The position numbers and the translations under genes were made by a program. A stretch of 64,000 bases of DNA, taken from the NCBI RefSeq assembly GCF_002094885.1, contig NZ_MSIT01000012.1, positions 1-64,000 on the forward strand, in the 5' to 3' direction. The notes below the pieces were generated by a model. The model searched no databases. It was not told the origin of the DNA and saw only the letters and a program-made list of their open reading frames with translations. Below, piece after piece: positions 48,556 through 58,786 of this stretch; within the stretch, counting starts at the first letter, position 1; the number at the start of each line of letters is the position of its first letter. Source of the DNA: Salibaculum halophilum. GTDB taxonomy: Bacteria > Pseudomonadota > Alphaproteobacteria > Rhodobacterales > Rhodobacteraceae.

Positions 48556-49929
48556 ATGCCCCACGACGCCGCCCTGGCCGCCCTTGAAACCGTCTTAGGC
48601 GATCGGCTGTCCCGCTCCAAGCCCGATCTGGAGGCACACGGGACCTCGGAAACCCATTTTCCGCCGACCCCGCCCGACGCGGTGGCCTACCCCGAAACCA
48701 CCGAGGAGGTCTCGCGGATCATGGCCATCTGCACCGACCACGGCCTGCCGGTGGTCGGCTGGGGGGCGGGAACCTCGCTCGAAGGGCACGCGCTCGCCGT
48801 CCAAGGCGGGCTCTGCGTGGATTTCGCGCGCATGGCCCGGGTGGTCGAGGTGCGCGACACCGACATGGTCGCCCGGGTGCAGCCCGGCCTGACGCGCGAG
48901 GGGTTGAACGCGGAACTGCGCGCGACGGGGCTGTTCTTTCCGGTCGATCCCGGGGCCAATGCCAGCCTAGGCGGCATGGCGTCCACCCGCGCCTCGGGGA
49001 CGACGGCGGTGCGCTACGGCACCATGCGCGACGCCGTGCTGGCGCTGGAGGTGGTGCTGGCCGACGGGCGCGTGATCCGCACCGGCAGCGCGGCGCCCAA
49101 ATCCAGCGCGGGCTACGACCTGACCGCGCTGATGATCGGGTCCGAGGGCACGCTGGGCCTGATCACCGAGCTGACGCTGCGCCTGCAGGGCCAGCCCGAG
49201 GCCATCGGCGCGGCCACCTGCGCCTTCGAGACGATCGATACGGCGGTCGAGGCGGTGACCGAGACGATCCAGACCGGCCTGCCGATGGCCCGGATCGAGT
49301 TCGTCGACGCGGCCACGGTCGCGGCCGTCAACGCGCATTCAAAGGCCGATTTCCCGGCCCGGCCCCACCTGATGGTGGAATTTCACGGCACCCCGGCGGG
49401 CGTGGCCGAACAGGCCGAGCGTTTCGGCGAGATCGTGGCCGAGCACGGCGGCACCGGCTTTGCCTGGGCCGACCGCCCCGAGGACCGCAGCCGCCTGTGG
49501 CGGATGCGCCACCAGGCCTACTGGGCGATCCTGGCCGCGCGCCCGGGCACCACGGCCATCGTCACGGATGTCTGCGTGCCGATCTCGGCGCTGGCCCGGG
49601 CCGTGGCCGAGACCCAAGCCGACATCGCCGCCGCGCCGATCCCGGCGCCCATCCTCGGCCATGTCGGCGACGGCAATTTCCACGCCATCCTGCTGATGGA
49701 CCCCGACGCCCCGGCCGAACGCGCCGCCGCCGAGGAGCTGTCGCGCCGCATGGCCGAACGCGCCCTGCGCCTGGGTGGCACAGTAACCGGCGAACACGGC
49801 ATCGGCATGGGCAAGCTGCGCTACATGGCCGCCGAACACGGCGCCGGCTGGGAGGTCATGGGCACGCTCAAGCAGGCGCTGGACCCGCAGGGCATCCTCA
49901 ACCCAGGCAAGATGCTGCAGCAGGATTGA
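48556..49929 (+). CDS. FAD-linked oxidase (D-lactate/glycolate dehydrogenase family)
   Basis: The 457-residue flavoprotein resembles cytochrome-linked D-lactate dehydrogenases and GlcD. It has the PCMH FAD domain VVGWGAGTSLEGHALAV and SLGGMASTRASGTTAVRYG, a cap domain, and the C-terminal GHVGDGNFHAILL and GEHGIGMGKLRYM. The last carries histidines of the active-site region. D-lactate or another 2-hydroxy acid is the likely substrate. AGGAGGAC precedes the ATG. A T-rich terminator follows. Confidence 0.9.
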   Translation: MPHDAALAALETVLGDRLSRSKPDLEAHGTSETHFPPTPPDAVAYPETTEEVSRIMAICTDHGLPVVGWGAGTSLEGHALAVQGGLCVDFARMARVVEVRDTDMVARVQPGLTREGLNAELRATGLFFPVDPGANASLGGMASTRASGTTAVRYGTMRDAVLALEVVLADGRVIRTGSAAPKSSAGYDLTALMIGSEGTLGLITELTLRLQGQPEAIGAATCAFETIDTAVEAVTETIQTGLPMARIEFVDAATVAAVNAHSKADFPARPHLMVEFHGTPAGVAEQAERFGEIVAEHGGTGFAWADRPEDRSRLWRMRHQAYWAILAARPGTTAIVTDVCVPISALARAVAETQADIAAAPIPAPILGHVGDGNFHAILLMDPDAPAERAAAEELSRRMAERALRLGGTVTGEHGIGMGKLRYMAAEHGAGWEVMGTLKQALDPQGILNPGKMLQQD

Positions 49930-49956
49930 CATTTCCTGCGCTCGCTCTCGTAAAAC

Positions 49957-49986
49957 TGGGCCTTTATGCGCCCAAATTTTTCTTTT
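49957..49986 (+). terminator. Terminator after the FAD-linked oxidase gene
   Basis: A short stem TGGGC (49957-49961) with GCCCA (49970-49974) is followed by AATTTTTCTTTTT. The stem is weak but the T-run is strong. Confidence 0.6.
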
Positions 49987-49993
49987 TCGAACC

Positions 49994-51646
49994 TCAGCCC
50001 GGCACAGCCGCCAATAGCGCCCGGGCCGCGGCGCGGGCCTCCTCCGTAACCGTCCCGCCCGCGAGCATCCGGGCGACCTCGCCCTCGCGCGCGGCCCGGT
50101 CAAGCGGCGTGACCGTCGTCAGCGTGGTCTCCTCGGCCTGGCGCTTTTCCACGCGCCAGTGATGATCACCGAGGGCCGCGACCTGCGGCGAATGGGTGAC
50201 CACCAGAACCTGCCCGCCCCGCGACAGATCGGCCAGCCGGCGGCCCACGGCATCGGCCGTGGCCCCGCCGACGCCGCGGTCGATTTCGTCGAAGATCAGG
50301 GTCAGCCCTTCGGCATGGCGCGTCAGGCAGACCTTGAGCGCCAGCAGGAAGCGCGACAGTTCCCCGCCCGAGGCGATCTTGTTGAGCGGCCCGGCAGGCG
50401 CACCGGGGTTGGTGGCGACCTCGAAGGCCACGGCATCCCGGCCCTCGGGGCCGGGCTCGGCCTCGGCCAGGTTCGTGGCGAAGACCGCGCGCTCCATCTT
50501 CAGCGGGGCCAGCTCGTCGGCCATGGCCGCGTCCAACGCCTCGGCGGCCTGCGCGCGCGCCGCGCTAAGGTCCGCGGCGGCGTTGTCATAGGTGGCTTGC
50601 GCCGTGTCCACGGCCTGCTCCATCGCGGCCAGATCCCCGGCCCCCCGATCCAGTGCGGCGAGCCGGTCCCGCAGGGTGTCGGCAAAGCCGCCCAGGTCGT
50701 CGGGGGCCACGCCGTGCTTGCGCGCCAGCGCGCGGATGGCGAAGAGCCGTTCCTCGACCTCTTCCAGTTCGGCGGGGTTGAATGACAGCGCCTCAAGGCA
50801 GGTTTCGACCCCGGCCTGCGCCTCGCTCAGCTCGGTCATGGCGCGGTCCAGCGCGGCCATGGGATCATCCAGCCGCCCCTCGGCCGTGTCGGCGGCCCCG
50901 TCCAGCCAGCGCAGGGCATCGCCCATCATGCCCTCGGCGCCCTGCGGGCCGAGGGCCTCGAGCGCCCGGGAAATGTCGGCGCCGATCTTTTCGGCGGCCT
51001 GCATCAGGCGGCGGCGGGCATCCAGCGCCTCGTCCTCGCCCGCTTCGGGGGCCAGCGCATCGAGTTCGGCCACGGCATGGCGCAGGTAATCCTCTTCCTC
51101 GGACAGGGCGTCAATCCGGGCGCGCGCCTCTTGCAGGGATGTCTCGGCGGCGCGCAGATCGCGCCAGGCCCGGCGCACCGGACCCAGGTCATGCCCGCCG
51201 TGCGCATCCAGCAGGTCGCGATGGCCCCGGGGGTTCAGCAGACCCCTGTCGTCATGCTGGCCGTGCAGTTCAACCAGCGTGTCCGAGACGCGGCGCAGCA
51301 CCTCGCCAGAGGCGCGGCGATCGTTGATCCAGGCGGTCTTGCGCCCGTCGCGGGTGTTGAGACGGCGCAGGATCAATTCGCCCTCGTGGGTGATCCCGGC
51401 CTCGTCGAGCACGGCGCGCGCCGGATGGCCCGCGGGCAGGTCGAAAACGGCCGTCACCTCGCCCTGTTCGGCCCCCTGGCGCACCAGATCGGCCCGCCCG
51501 CGCCAGCCCAGCACGAAGCCGAGGCTGTCCAGCAGGATGGACTTGCCGGCCCCGGTCTCGCCGGTCAGCACGTTCAGGCCCGGCTGGAACTCGAGCTCCA
51601 GCCGGTCGATGATCAGAATGTCGCGAATGTCGAGATGCCGGAGCAT
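49994..51646 (-). CDS. recN: DNA repair protein RecN
   Basis: RecN is an SMC-like ATPase acting in double-strand break repair. The 550-residue protein has Walker A GETGAGKSIL (29-38), a central coiled-coil region (about 150-370), and the C-terminal ABC signature ASGGELSRFLLALK with Walker B LIFDEIDRGVGG. It starts 9 bp after the bamD stop, so recN is read with bamD. Confidence 0.96.
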   Translation of the reverse strand: MLRHLDIRDILIIDRLELEFQPGLNVLTGETGAGKSILLDSLGFVLGWRGRADLVRQGAEQGEVTAVFDLPAGHPARAVLDEAGITHEGELILRRLNTRDGRKTAWINDRRASGEVLRRVSDTLVELHGQHDDRGLLNPRGHRDLLDAHGGHDLGPVRRAWRDLRAAETSLQEARARIDALSEEEDYLRHAVAELDALAPEAGEDEALDARRRLMQAAEKIGADISRALEALGPQGAEGMMGDALRWLDGAADTAEGRLDDPMAALDRAMTELSEAQAGVETCLEALSFNPAELEEVEERLFAIRALARKHGVAPDDLGGFADTLRDRLAALDRGAGDLAAMEQAVDTAQATYDNAAADLSAARAQAAEALDAAMADELAPLKMERAVFATNLAEAEPGPEGRDAVAFEVATNPGAPAGPLNKIASGGELSRFLLALKVCLTRHAEGLTLIFDEIDRGVGGATADAVGRRLADLSRGGQVLVVTHSPQVAALGDHHWRVEKRQAEETTLTTVTPLDRAAREGEVARMLAGGTVTEEARAAARALLAAVPG

Positions 51647-51655
51647 GCGTGGCCC

Positions 51656-52510
51656 CTAGAGCCACGCGCCGCGGATCATCTGGCGGTAGATGGCCGAAAG
51701 CCAGTTGTCCCCGATCGAGGCCGGTTCCAGCCCCTGCCCCGTCAGCAAGGCGTGGCTGTCCTCGTACCACTGGGTCGATTGGTAGTTGTGGCCGAGGATC
51801 GCGCCCGCGGTCTGCGCCTCGTCGGTCAGCCCCAGCGACAGGTAGGATTCGACCAGCCGGTGCAGCGCCTCGGGGGTGTGGCTGGTGGTCTGGAAATCCT
51901 CGACCACGACGCGGAAGCGGTTGATCGCGGCCGAGAAATGATCGCGCTTGAGGTAGTAGCGCCCCACTTCCATTTCCTTGGCCGCCAGGTGGTCGAAGGC
52001 CAGGTCGAACTTGAGCGTGGCCGAACGGGCGTAGTCGCTGTCGGGGTAACGCTCGATGACCTTGCGCAGCTCCTGCAGGGCATTCGTCGTCAGGCCCTGG
52101 TCACGGCCGATCTCGTCGATCTGATCGTAGTAGCTCAGCGCGAGAAGATACTGGGCATAGGCCGCGTCGCCATCCGACGGGTAGAAGTCGATGAACCGCT
52201 GGGCGCTGGCACGGGCATTCGCGTAATCGCCGTCCCGGTGATAGGCGAAGGCCTGCATGATGAGCCCGCGCTTGGCCCACTCCGAGTAGGGATAGAGGCG
52301 TTCGATTTCGCCGAAGTAATAGGCGGCGTCATCCTCGCGCCCGCGCTCGAGATCGTATTCGCCGCGCTGGAAGATTTCCTCGGGGCCGTATTGCTCCAGC
52401 GCGCCGGGCTGGCGCGGGTCAAAGCCGCCACAGCCGCCAAGAAGCGCCAGGGAAAGCACCCCGGGCACGATAACAGACCTTAGGTTGACAGCTCTGCCGC
52501 GGCCCGACAT
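51656..52510 (-). CDS. bamD: Outer membrane assembly lipoprotein BamD
   Basis: BamD is an essential part of the BAM complex that inserts outer-membrane proteins. The 284-residue precursor has the lipobox LLGGC with Cys27. Tetratricopeptide-like helices follow, including YGPEEIFQRGEYDLERG, DDAAYYFGEIERLYPYSEW and DEIGRDQ. It lies between lpxC and recN on the same strand, the usual place in this group. Confidence 0.95.
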   Translation of the reverse strand: MSGRGRAVNLRSVIVPGVLSLALLGGCGGFDPRQPGALEQYGPEEIFQRGEYDLERGREDDAAYYFGEIERLYPYSEWAKRGLIMQAFAYHRDGDYANARASAQRFIDFYPSDGDAAYAQYLLALSYYDQIDEIGRDQGLTTNALQELRKVIERYPDSDYARSATLKFDLAFDHLAAKEMEVGRYYLKRDHFSAAINRFRVVVEDFQTTSHTPEALHRLVESYLSLGLTDEAQTAGAILGHNYQSTQWYEDSHALLTGQGLEPASIGDNWLSAIYRQMIRGAWL

Positions 52511-52603
52511 CAGGCGCCCCCGCTCACGTTTCTTCGGCCGGACCCCCGGCGCTTGGATGTGGGTCTAGCACATAAAAACCGGGGGCAAAACGCCAATTTG
52601 CCT

Positions 52604-53521
52604 TCAGGCCACGGCCGGCAGATCGGCCAGCGTCAGGCCGACGCCCGGCAGGTGCGCGCCGATGTCCGCGTCGCAGGTCCGCCAGGCCCAGGCGTCCGGG
52701 CGCGCAAAAAGCGCCTGCAAGAGGGCGTTGGTCACCGCGTGGCCGGCGCGCTGCCCGCTGTAGGCGCCCAGGATCGGCGCCCCGGCGGTATAGAGGTCGC
52801 CCAGGGCATCCAGCATCTTGTGGCGTACGGCCTCGTCGGCCCGGCGCAGCCCGCCCGGCGACAGGACCTGCGCACCGTCCACCACGACGGCGTTGTCGTA
52901 GCTGCCGCCAAGGGCCAGGCCCCGTTCGCGCATGGCCGTCACGTCATCCGCGCGACAGAAGGTCCGGCAATCGCAGAGTTCGCGCGCGAAGGTGCCGTTG
53001 GCGAGGTTCAGGGTCTTGCGCTGATGGCCGATCGCGGCGTCCGCGAAGGCGATCTCGAACGAGATGCTCAGGATGGGCGCGGGGTCCAGCCGCGCCTGCG
53101 CGTCGCCCATCTGCACCGTCACCGGCGCCAGAACCTCGATGACGCGCAGCGGCGCGTCGAGCCGCTGGATGCCGGTCCGCAACAGGCCGGTGACAAACCG
53201 CGCGGCCGACCCGTCGAGGATCGGCACCTCGGGGCCGTCGACATCGACCAGCAGGTTGTGAACACCGCACCCCGCCAGTGCGGCCATCAGGTGTTCGATC
53301 GTCGAGACGCTGACGCCGGCCTCGGACTGGATGCGGGTGTTGAGCGGGGCCGCGATGACACTGTCCCAGCGGGCGGGCACCCGCGGGCGGCCCGGCAGGT
53401 CCACCCGACGGAAAACGATCCCGTGATCGGCGGGGGCCGGGCGCAGGGTCACGCGGGCAGCTTGCCCGAGGTGAAGGCCGATCCCGTCGAACGTCAGGTC
53501 TGATCTCAGGGTCGTCTGCAC
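52604..53521 (-). CDS. lpxC: UDP-3-O-acyl-N-acetylglucosamine deacetylase
   Basis: LpxC carries out the committed step of lipid A synthesis. The 305-residue protein has the zinc ligands H77 (STIEHLMAAL), H234 and D238 (RHKMLDALGDL), and the catalytic-site His261 in SGQRAGHAV. The start is a GTG at 53521, giving MQTTLRSDLTFDGIGLH. It sits between ftsZ and bamD, with its own upstream gap of 216 bp. That gap holds the ftsZ terminator and room for a promoter. Confidence 0.96.
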   Translation of the reverse strand: MQTTLRSDLTFDGIGLHLGQAARVTLRPAPADHGIVFRRVDLPGRPRVPARWDSVIAAPLNTRIQSEAGVSVSTIEHLMAALAGCGVHNLLVDVDGPEVPILDGSAARFVTGLLRTGIQRLDAPLRVIEVLAPVTVQMGDAQARLDPAPILSISFEIAFADAAIGHQRKTLNLANGTFARELCDCRTFCRADDVTAMRERGLALGGSYDNAVVVDGAQVLSPGGLRRADEAVRHKMLDALGDLYTAGAPILGAYSGQRAGHAVTNALLQALFARPDAWAWRTCDADIGAHLPGVGLTLADLPAVA

Positions 53522-53671
53522 GGGGCACCCGTCTTCGTTAACTTCCGGTTACTCCTTATGCGCTGCGGCGTCATGGCTCAATTCACTCTTTGCGACCGAC
53601 TGAAACACAGTCCTCCGCGCTGAGCGGCGGCTTGCCGAGACCGCGGCGTTCAACCGCCAGCCCATTGATCT

Positions 53672-53706
53672 TCATATGAAAAGGGCCGCCCCGGGGCGGC
53701 CCTTTC
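53672..53706 (-). terminator. Terminator of ftsZ
   Basis: A perfect 13-bp inverted repeat with no spacer (53680-53692 with 53693-53705) is followed, on the minus strand, by TTTTCATAT. It lies 30 bp after the ftsZ stop. Confidence 0.85.
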
Positions 53707-53737
53707 ACGCAAGATGTAATGCGAGGAACGGCGGCTC

Positions 53738-55363
53738 TCAGTTGGCCTGGCGCCGCAGGAAGGCGGGAATCTCGATACGCTCTTCATCGGGATCGACGTC
53801 GTCCTCCGCCGGCGGTTCGCTGTGTTCCGCGGCCTCGGCCCGCTGGCGCGGCATCGACGTGACCTCCGGCTGGGCCCGCTCCCGATGCTCCTCGCCATGG
53901 CCGGTCATGCGGTTGATCAACCCGTTGAGCCCGCCCCGCCGGGGCCGGGCCTCGTCCTGTGGCTCGGCGCGCTGCGCGGGATGCTGCGCACCGGGCTCGC
54001 CCCCGCGTGCGCGCGAGGCGGCGGCGCGCAGACGATCCAGCGTTTCCGGCGAGGTCGTGCCGGCCGCGGGGCGCTGCGGCGCAACGAAGCCCTCGGGATC
54101 GGCGTCGATCTGCGGATCGGGCGCCTCGACGCGCGGCTGATAGGCCGGTTGCGGCAGGTCGTCCTCGGCGGCCGCGGCGGCGGCCGGGGCATCGAAGATG
54201 TCCTCGGCCTGCTCGTGGGCCGTCTCGTCGTGGTCCACGCCGGGGCCGTCGAACAGCGTCGGCTCGGCTGCGGCCTCGGCGGCCGCCTGATAGTCGGGCT
54301 CCGGGTCGGGCTGGCGCGCGGGCGCCTCGGCCTCGACCTGCTGGGTCAGCGGTGCGGCCATGGACCGGCGCGGCAGCGGCACGTCGCTGGTCTTTTCGGC
54401 GGCGTCGATGCCGGTGGCCACCACCGACACGCGCATCTGGCCCTCCATCCCGGTATCCAGGGTAGACCCGACGATGATGTTGGCGTCGGGGTCGACCTTT
54501 TCGCGGATCTTGTTGGCCGCCTCGTCCAGTTCGAACAGCGTCAGGTCGTAACCGCCGGTGATATTGATCAGCACGCCCTTGGCGCCTTCGAGACTGATCT
54601 CGTCCAGCAGCGGGTTGGCGATGGCCTTCTCGGCGGCCTGCACGGCGCGCTCGGCGCCCTCGGCCTCGCCGGTGCCCATCATGGCCTTGCCCATCTCGTC
54701 CATCACCGCGCGCACGTCGGCGAAGTCCAGGTTGATCAGGCCGGGCCGCACCATCAGGTCGGTCACGCCCTTGACGCCCTGATAGAGCACGTCGTCGGCC
54801 AGGGCGAAGGCCTCGGTGAAGGTCGTGTTCTCGTTGGCCAGCCGGAACAGGTTCTGGTTGGGGATGATGATGAGCGTGTCCACGACCTTCTGCAGGGCCT
54901 CGACGCCCTCTTCGGCCTGGCGCATGCGCTTGCCGCCCTCGAACTGGAAGGGCTTGGTCACGACACCAACGGTCAGTACGCCCAGCTCGCGCGCGGCCTG
55001 GGCGATGATCGGGGCCGAGCCGGTGCCCGTGCCGCCGCCCATGCCGGCTGTGATGAAGCACATGTGCGCCCCCGCCAGATGATCGACGATCTGCTCGATG
55101 CTCTCCTCGGCGGCGGCGGCGCCGACGGTGGCCCGCGCCCCCGCGCCCAGCCCCTCGGTCACCTTGACGCCCATCTGCACCTTCTGATCCGCGCGGGACT
55201 GCTGCAGTGCCTGGGCATCGGTGTTGGCGACGACGAACTCGACGCCCTCGAGCTGTTGCTCGATCATGTTGTTGACGGCATTGCCGCCGGCCCCGCCGAC
55301 GCCGAAAACGCTGATGCGCGGCTTGAGCTCGTCTTGTCCGGGCATGGAGAGGTTCAAGGTCAT
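53738..55363 (-). CDS. ftsZ: Cell division protein FtsZ
   Basis: FtsZ is the tubulin-like GTPase that forms the division ring. The 541-residue protein has the signature GGGTGTG at 109-115 and a normal globular domain (1 to about 320). A long low-complexity linker rich in Ala, Glu, Pro and Arg (about 320-525) follows. The conserved C-terminal peptide reads [16 protein letters not shown]. The linker is long compared with E. coli, as is usual in alphaproteobacteria. The start at 55363 gives [15 protein letters not shown]. Confidence 0.97.
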   Translation of the reverse strand: MTLNLSMPGQDELKPRISVFGVGGAGGNAVNNMIEQQLEGVEFVVANTDAQALQQSRADQKVQMGVKVTEGLGAGARATVGAAAAEESIEQIVDHLAGAHMCFITAGMGGGTGTGSAPIIAQAARELGVLTVGVVTKPFQFEGGKRMRQAEEGVEALQKVVDTLIIIPNQNLFRLANENTTFTEAFALADDVLYQGVKGVTDLMVRPGLINLDFADVRAVMDEMGKAMMGTGEAEGAERAVQAAEKAIANPLLDEISLEGAKGVLINITGGYDLTLFELDEAANKIREKVDPDANIIVGSTLDTGMEGQMRVSVVATGIDAAEKTSDVPLPRRSMAAPLTQQVEAEAPARQPDPEPDYQAAAEAAAEPTLFDGPGVDHDETAHEQAEDIFDAPAAAAAAEDDLPQPAYQPRVEAPDPQIDADPEGFVAPQRPAAGTTSPETLDRLRAAASRARGGEPGAQHPAQRAEPQDEARPRRGGLNGLINRMTGHGEEHRERAQPEVTSMPRQRAEAAEHSEPPAEDDVDPDEERIEIPAFLRRQAN

Positions 55364-55541
55364 GATGTCTGTCCGCCTGTTCTGCTGCGCCCGTCCCACC
55401 GGGCATTTTCCGCCTTATTGTGCCCGATCCTAGCCGGATCAGGCCCGATGGTCACGAAAAAACTGGAAAAGCACCGCAAAATATGGGCTATTTCTACCCA
55501 ACAAACCGCCGCATTTCGGCATCTGGGCAAAATCTTGCGTA

Positions 55542-56876
55542 TCACCAGTTTTCCTTGAACCATCGCACGGCCCGTCGCAACGATCGGGCCGGGTATTTCT
55601 CGGCCGGGATGTCGAAGTCCCACCATTCGTCCTGCGGGTGCGCGGCAAAGAGCGACAACCCCACCGAGGCCGAGAAAGCAGCTCCCGTCGCGGCCTGCGG
55701 CAGCCCCTGCACGCGCAGGGGGCGGCCCAGGCGCACCTGCTGGCCCAGGATGCGGCTGGCCAGACCGTCAAGGCCCGGGATCTGGCTGGCCCCGCCGGTC
55801 AGCACGATCTGCTGGCTGGGCAGGTGCTCGAAGCCGGCCGCATCCAGCCGCATGCGCACCTCTTCGAGGATTTCCTCGACCCGGGGGCGGATGATGCCGA
55901 TCAGTTCGGCGCGGCTGACGCTGCGCCGGTCGCGTTCCCAGTCGCCGGTCTCGCCGCCGGTGTCGATCATCTCGCGGTCGTCCATGCCGGTGGCCATCAC
56001 CCCGCCGTAGAAGGTCTTGATCCGCTCGGCCATGGCCAGCGGCACCTGCAGCCCCATGGAAATGTCGCCGGTGACGTGATCGCCGCCCATGCGCACCGTG
56101 TCGGCATAGATCATGTGCTTGCGCATGAAGATCGACAGGCTGGTGGTGCCGCCGCCCATGTCGATGCAGGCCGCACCCAGTTCCTGTTCGTCCTCGACCA
56201 GCGCCGATATCCCGCTGGCATAGGCCGAGGACGCCAACCCGGCCAGTTCCAGGTCGCAGCGGTTGATGCAGTGCAGCAGGTTGCGGATCGTCGCGGCCTC
56301 GACCGTCAGCATGTGCAAGTCGCAGGTCAAGTCGTTGCCGATCTGGCCGCGCGGATCGGCCATGCCGTTGCGGTGATCCAGCGCGAAGTTGATAGGCTGG
56401 GCATGCAGCACCTCGCGGCCCTCGCCGTAGTCGGGCACCTCGCAGGCCGACAGCACGCGGCCGATATCGGCCTCGGTGACGACCGGACCCTCGACAGCCG
56501 CCTGCCCGTCCAGCCCGTAGGACCTGGGCAGCCCCCCGCCCAGGCAGGCGATGACGTGATCGACGCGCACGTTAGCCATCTTCTGGGCCGCCTGCACGGC
56601 GGTGCGGATGGCGCGTTCGGTCTCGGCCATGGCCTCGACCTCGCCGAAGCGCACCCCGCGCGAGCGGGTCGTGGCCGCGCCGATGACGCGAAACGCGGAC
56701 TGCCCCGCCATGGACCCGACGCCGTCACTGTCGCGGAACCTGTCGGGTCCGTCGAAACGCAGGATCAGGCAGGCGATCTTGGAGGTGCCCACGTCGAGAA
56801 TGGCGATCACGCCGCGTTGCATCGCGGCCTGGCGCATGTTCCGCATGGCACGCTGGCTCTGGTAAAGGTCCTTCAT
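55542..56876 (-). CDS. ftsA: Cell division protein FtsA
   Basis: FtsA is an actin-like protein that ties FtsZ to the membrane. The 444-residue protein has the phosphate-binding AILDVGTSKIACLI, the second site CIDMGGGTTSLSIF, and the C-terminal VLTGGASQIPGL. The extreme C-terminus RRAVRWFKENW is an amphipathic membrane-targeting helix. ftsQ overlaps its start by 4 nt. The 178-bp gap to ftsZ contains a GATCC-GGATC hairpin. Confidence 0.96.
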   Translation of the reverse strand: MKDLYQSQRAMRNMRQAAMQRGVIAILDVGTSKIACLILRFDGPDRFRDSDGVGSMAGQSAFRVIGAATTRSRGVRFGEVEAMAETERAIRTAVQAAQKMANVRVDHVIACLGGGLPRSYGLDGQAAVEGPVVTEADIGRVLSACEVPDYGEGREVLHAQPINFALDHRNGMADPRGQIGNDLTCDLHMLTVEAATIRNLLHCINRCDLELAGLASSAYASGISALVEDEQELGAACIDMGGGTTSLSIFMRKHMIYADTVRMGGDHVTGDISMGLQVPLAMAERIKTFYGGVMATGMDDREMIDTGGETGDWERDRRSVSRAELIGIIRPRVEEILEEVRMRLDAAGFEHLPSQQIVLTGGASQIPGLDGLASRILGQQVRLGRPLRVQGLPQAATGAAFSASVGLSLFAAHPQDEWWDFDIPAEKYPARSLRRAVRWFKENW

Positions 56877-57766
56877 TCGTCACCTGCCTCTTGCTCTTGC
56901 CCGTTGACGCGGCGCAGCTCCGCGACGGCTTGTTCGTTGAGTCTGATGGTTGGCCGGTCCGCGATGCGCATGTCGACGACAGTGACATCGCGGCCCAGCA
57001 GATCCTGGGCCTGGTCCAGGGCGATGACGCGCTCGAAGGCGCGGATCGGGGTCCGTGTTGGCAGCAATATGCGCTGGCCCCGGTCGAGCACCACGTCCCA
57101 GCGGCGTTCGCCCATGCGCACCACGGCGCGCATGCGGTGGCGAACCGGGCCGGCCACATCATAAAGCCGCAGGCCCTCGGCCAGCGCGGCGCGGGCGCCG
57201 TCGCCGGTGATCAGCGGCAGGTCGGCCCGGTCGGCCCGCGCCGCGAGCGGGCCGATCAGCACGCCCTCGGCGTCGATCAGGCGCAGCCCCTCGGCCCCGC
57301 GAAAGACGGCCACCGGCTGACGTTGCTCCACGGTCACCTGCAGCACGCCGCCCGGGCGCACCCGGATCGCGGCATCGGCCACCGGGGCCAGCGCGGCCAC
57401 CTTGGCGCGCATGGCCGCAAGCTCCAGATCGAAGGACGAGATCGGGAACTCCACCGGCAGGACCGTGCGGATCCGGCGCGACAGCCCATCGTCGGCCCCG
57501 TCCACGGCCATGACGCGGACCATGAATTCCTCGCGGCTGAGAAACTCCATCCGGGCCTTAGCAATGGCCTCGGCGACCATCTGGCGGTTGGACTCCTGCG
57601 CGGCCCAGCCCGCCAGCGCGCCGCCCAGCGCCAGCAGGGGCAGCCCCACCAGGATCAGCCGCCGCAGGCCGGGTGTGAGCATCCAGCGCTGGAACCGATA
57701 CCCCCAGCGCGAGGGCGCGGGATCACGCGGGGCGGCATCGGCCCGGTTGCGTCTCAGCGCCCGCAC
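56873..57766 (-). CDS. ftsQ: Cell division protein FtsQ
   Basis: FtsQ is a bitopic divisome protein. A GTG start at 57766 is chosen because GGAGG lies 7 bp upstream; it overlaps the ddl end by 13 bp. The 297-residue product has a cytoplasmic basic segment, one membrane helix (about 35-55), a POTRA domain with [16 protein letters not shown], and a beta domain ending in [15 protein letters not shown]. It overlaps ftsA by 4 nt. Confidence 0.92.
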   Translation of the reverse strand: MRALRRNRADAAPRDPAPSRWGYRFQRWMLTPGLRRLILVGLPLLALGGALAGWAAQESNRQMVAEAIAKARMEFLSREEFMVRVMAVDGADDGLSRRIRTVLPVEFPISSFDLELAAMRAKVAALAPVADAAIRVRPGGVLQVTVEQRQPVAVFRGAEGLRLIDAEGVLIGPLAARADRADLPLITGDGARAALAEGLRLYDVAGPVRHRMRAVVRMGERRWDVVLDRGQRILLPTRTPIRAFERVIALDQAQDLLGRDVTVVDMRIADRPTIRLNEQAVAELRRVNGQEQEAGDE

Positions 57767-58668
57767 GTGGCATCCTCCACCATCCATGTGACCAGCGCCG
57801 GGAAATCGATGCCGCAGTGCGCCGCCTGTTCGGGCGACAGCGAGGTCGGGGTCATCCCCGGCTGGGTGTTGGTCTCCAGCAGGATCAGGCCATCGCGCCC
57901 GCACGCCGCGTCCCAGCGGAAATCGGTGCGGCTCAGGCCCCGGCAGCCCAGCGCGTCATGCGCGCGCTGCGCGTGATCGCGGCAGGCCTCGAAGATGTCT
58001 GGCGGGATCTCGGCGGGCAGGACGTGGCGCGACCCGCCCTCGGCGTACTTGGCGTGGTAGTCGTACCAGCTATCGGTGAGGATATCGGTGACGGTCAGCG
58101 CCCGGTCGCCCATCACGGTTGTCGTCAACTCGCGCCCCGGCGCGTAGGTTTCAACCATCAGCACCTCGGGCAGGTCCGGCGCCAGCACCGGCGGGCCGTT
58201 CGCGGCCCCGGTGACGATGTAGACGCCGACGCTGGAGCCTTCGTTATTGGGCTTGACGACATAGGGCGGGTCCATGACGTGGCCCGCCTCGATCTCGGTG
58301 CGATCGGCCAGCACGCTGTCGATGGTGGGCAGTCCGGCGGCGCGGTAGGCGTCCTTGGTGCGCTGCTTGTCCATGGCCAGCGCCGAGGACAGCACGCCGG
58401 AATGCGTGTAGGGCAGGCCCAGCCATTCAAGCAGGCCCTGCACGCAGCCGTCCTCGCCCCAGCGGCCGTGCAGCGCGTTGAAGACCACGTCGGGCCGCAG
58501 CGCCTTGAGGTCCTCGGCCAGCCTCGGCCCGGCGTCGATCTCGCGCACCTCGAAGCCGGCGGCGCGCAGCGCACGCGCGCATTCGCGGCCCGAGCTGAGG
58601 GAAACCTCCCGCTCGACCGACGGCCCGCCCATCAGGACGGCAATCGTCTCTGGTGCCCTGCTCGACAC
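57754..58668 (-). CDS. ddl: D-alanine--D-alanine ligase
   Basis: Ddl makes the D-Ala-D-Ala dipeptide for peptidoglycan. The 304-residue protein has [17 protein letters not shown] at the start, [27 protein letters not shown] of the ATP-grasp fold, and the final [20 protein letters not shown]. The GTG at 58668 has GAGG 8 bp upstream; an in-frame GTG two codons earlier is too close to that site. It overlaps ftsQ by 13 bp. Confidence 0.95.
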   Translation of the reverse strand: MSSRAPETIAVLMGGPSVEREVSLSSGRECARALRAAGFEVREIDAGPRLAEDLKALRPDVVFNALHGRWGEDGCVQGLLEWLGLPYTHSGVLSSALAMDKQRTKDAYRAAGLPTIDSVLADRTEIEAGHVMDPPYVVKPNNEGSSVGVYIVTGAANGPPVLAPDLPEVLMVETYAPGRELTTTVMGDRALTVTDILTDSWYDYHAKYAEGGSRHVLPAEIPPDIFEACRDHAQRAHDALGCRGLSRTDFRWDAACGRDGLILLETNTQPGMTPTSLSPEQAAHCGIDFPALVTWMVEDATCGR

Positions 58669-58786
58669 GCTCACCGCCTCGGTTCCCGGCCGCTTGTGCG
58701 CGGCCCTTGTTTCGCGCCGCCTTTCGGCGGTCGGTTCTTGTTTTTCTGATCGGCCCTGCCTGTCGGACCGGTCCCGTTTTCCGGGC

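Noticed and set aside
53784-55558. Long frames on both strands over ftsZ
   Set aside because: Shadows of ftsZ; their sequence is low-complexity and has no start signal.
58669-58786. Open frame extending ddl upstream to the murB stop
   Set aside because: It has no start codon in a suitable place and reads as highly charged sequence without family similarity. A CCGCC-GAAA-GGCGG hairpin there is a better explanation for part of it.
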